Shown here piece by piece: positions 63,494-64,000 of a stretch of 64,000 nt of DNA. The notes under the pieces were generated by a model. It made no database searches. It saw nothing but the letters and a program-made list of their open reading frames with translations, and had not been told where the DNA came from. Position 1 is the stretch's first letter; the number at the start of each line of letters is the position of its first letter. The translations under genes and the position numbers were made by a program. Origin of the DNA: Botrimarina colliarenosi (GTDB lineage Bacteria > Planctomycetota > Planctomycetia > Pirellulales > Lacipirellulaceae); assembly GCF_007859955.1 (NCBI RefSeq), contig NZ_SJPR01000005.1, positions 67,670 through 131,669 of the forward strand, written 5' to 3'.

Positions 63494-64000
63494 GAGCGTG
63501 TCCAATAACCATCATTTTATAACCGTTTGACCATCAGTTGGATCATGGCGACTTGGACGAAGGCGGTGTCGCTCTCGGTGGTTCGCTCGAACGACTTGGC
63601 GAGCCGTCGCGATCGGTTGAGCCAGCCGAAGGTGCGTTCGACGATCCAGCGTTTCTTCTGGAGCACGAACCGCCCGCGGGGACGCGTGACAATCTCGACC
63701 AGCCAAAGCCATTTTACGAACGCCCAATCGACAACGGAGCGGTACGCCGTGTCCGCCCAGATGACCTTGGGGAACTTGACCGACTCGCGCAACGCCGCCA
63801 GGGCGAGTTTCGCCCCGTCGCGGTCCTGCACGTCGGCCGGCGTGACCACGAGGGCCCACACCAGCCCCAGCGTGTCAACGACCACGTGCCGCTTGCGGCC
63901 GAGCACTTTTTTTTCCGGCGTCGTAGCCGCGAGGCCCGCCTTGCTCGGTCGTCTTGATGGTCTGGCTGTCGAGGACCGCCGCCGTGGGCTTGGCCGATCG
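63494..64000 (-). mobile_element. IS5-family insertion sequence, left end (continues beyond window)
   Basis: The element end reads GAGCGTGTCCAATAACC on the plus strand, directly after TTA which may be the target site. It carries an IS5-type DDE transposase on the minus strand. The other end lies beyond 64000. It disrupts the gene at 62851. Confidence 0.75.
63517..64000 (-). CDS. IS5-family transposase (partial, with slippery A8 run)
   Basis: DDE transposase (DDE_Tnp_1), 5' end outside the window. Upstream frame: TAAVLDSQTIKTTEQGGPRG-YDAG (first catalytic Asp). Downstream frame: LGRKRHVVVDTLGLV, VIWADTAYRS (second Asp), ERTFGWLNRSRRLAKSFER (Glu). The two frames join at a run of eight A (63907-63914 on the minus strand), where the family consensus GKKVxGRKRH needs one base less. 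So a frameshift, probably by slippage as in other members of this IS group, is needed to make the full enzyme; alternatively the copy is mutated. The downstream frame alone starts at a GTG at 63906. Confidence 0.85.
   Translation of the reverse strand, partial: DRPSPRRRSSTARPSRRPSKAGLAATTPEKKVLGRKRHVVVDTLGLVWALVVTPADVQDRDGAKLALAALRESVKFPKVIWADTAYRSVVDWAFVKWLWLVEIVTRPRGRFVLQKKRWIVERTFGWLNRSRRLAKSFERTTESDTAFVQVAMIQLMVKRL

Overview
The window reads as chromosomal DNA of a planctomycete, most likely order Pirellulales; the genus cannot be told from this sequence. Evidence: high GC, a YTV-repeat cell-wall protein, two DUF1559 pilin-like proteins, PEP-CTERM proteins with dockerin-like or lamin-tail-like domains, paired BBP7-like outer-membrane proteins, LpxA (Gram-negative type lipid A synthesis) and an archaeal-type formyltransferase (Ftr) of tetrahydromethanopterin C1 metabolism. 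No rRNA, prophage or CRISPR was seen; there is one tRNA (Gln-TTG).

Layout. 0-9 kb: a secreted hydrolase, dnaE, a REP-associated transposase framed by two inverted 82-bp palindromes, and valS. 9-15.7 kb: a DUF1697 gene, citramalate synthase, a Uma2 nuclease, a small secreted protein and ftsK. 16-18.2 kb: a tandem pair of secreted barrel-like paralogues. 18.4-24.4 kb: mostly housekeeping (truB, an O-methyltransferase, rsmG, a DUF3467 gene, a cysteine-desulfurase-like enzyme, a TPR protein, lpxA). 24.4-32.7 kb: a thioredoxin-domain protein, ppdK, a frameshifted secreted protein, a DUF2461 gene and the YTV protein. 33-38.9 kb: rex, tRNA-Gln, a CysQ-like phosphatase, a pirin, a secretin-domain-like protein joined to ftr, and a thioesterase. 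39-44.6 kb: a small heat-shock protein, then an export cluster of PEP-CTERM and DUF1559 proteins, two of whose promoter regions carry Pho-box-like direct repeats. 44.6-52.4 kb: crcB, an 878-residue orphan, a creatininase-like gene, a second DUF1559 gene and a penicillin-acylase-family enzyme. 52.4-55 kb: a compositionally different island with a beta-propeller gene and a decayed copy of the alcohol dehydrogenase that lies intact 3 kb away. 55-62.8 kb: DUF4142, GH43, alcohol dehydrogenase, bifunctional-nuclease-domain protein, a DASS transporter and a PQQ-type propeller. 62.8-64 kb: a gene whose 5' part is cut off by an IS5-family element that runs off the window.

The most striking feature not explained by genes is a set of at least nine families of long intergenic palindromes (65-160 bp, more than a dozen copies), almost all lying at the 3' side of genes. 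One family flanks the REP-associated transposase and shares a GCGCTAGC core with another. Other points worth a look are the Pho-box-like repeats before PEP-CTERM genes, a dockerin-like insertion in one of two tandem barrel paralogues, a long acidic tail on FtsK, and a compositionally odd insertion in ValS. Most gene starts were moved inward from the longest open frame using start codon, signal peptide, terminator or homology logic; where this was a judgement it is said so.
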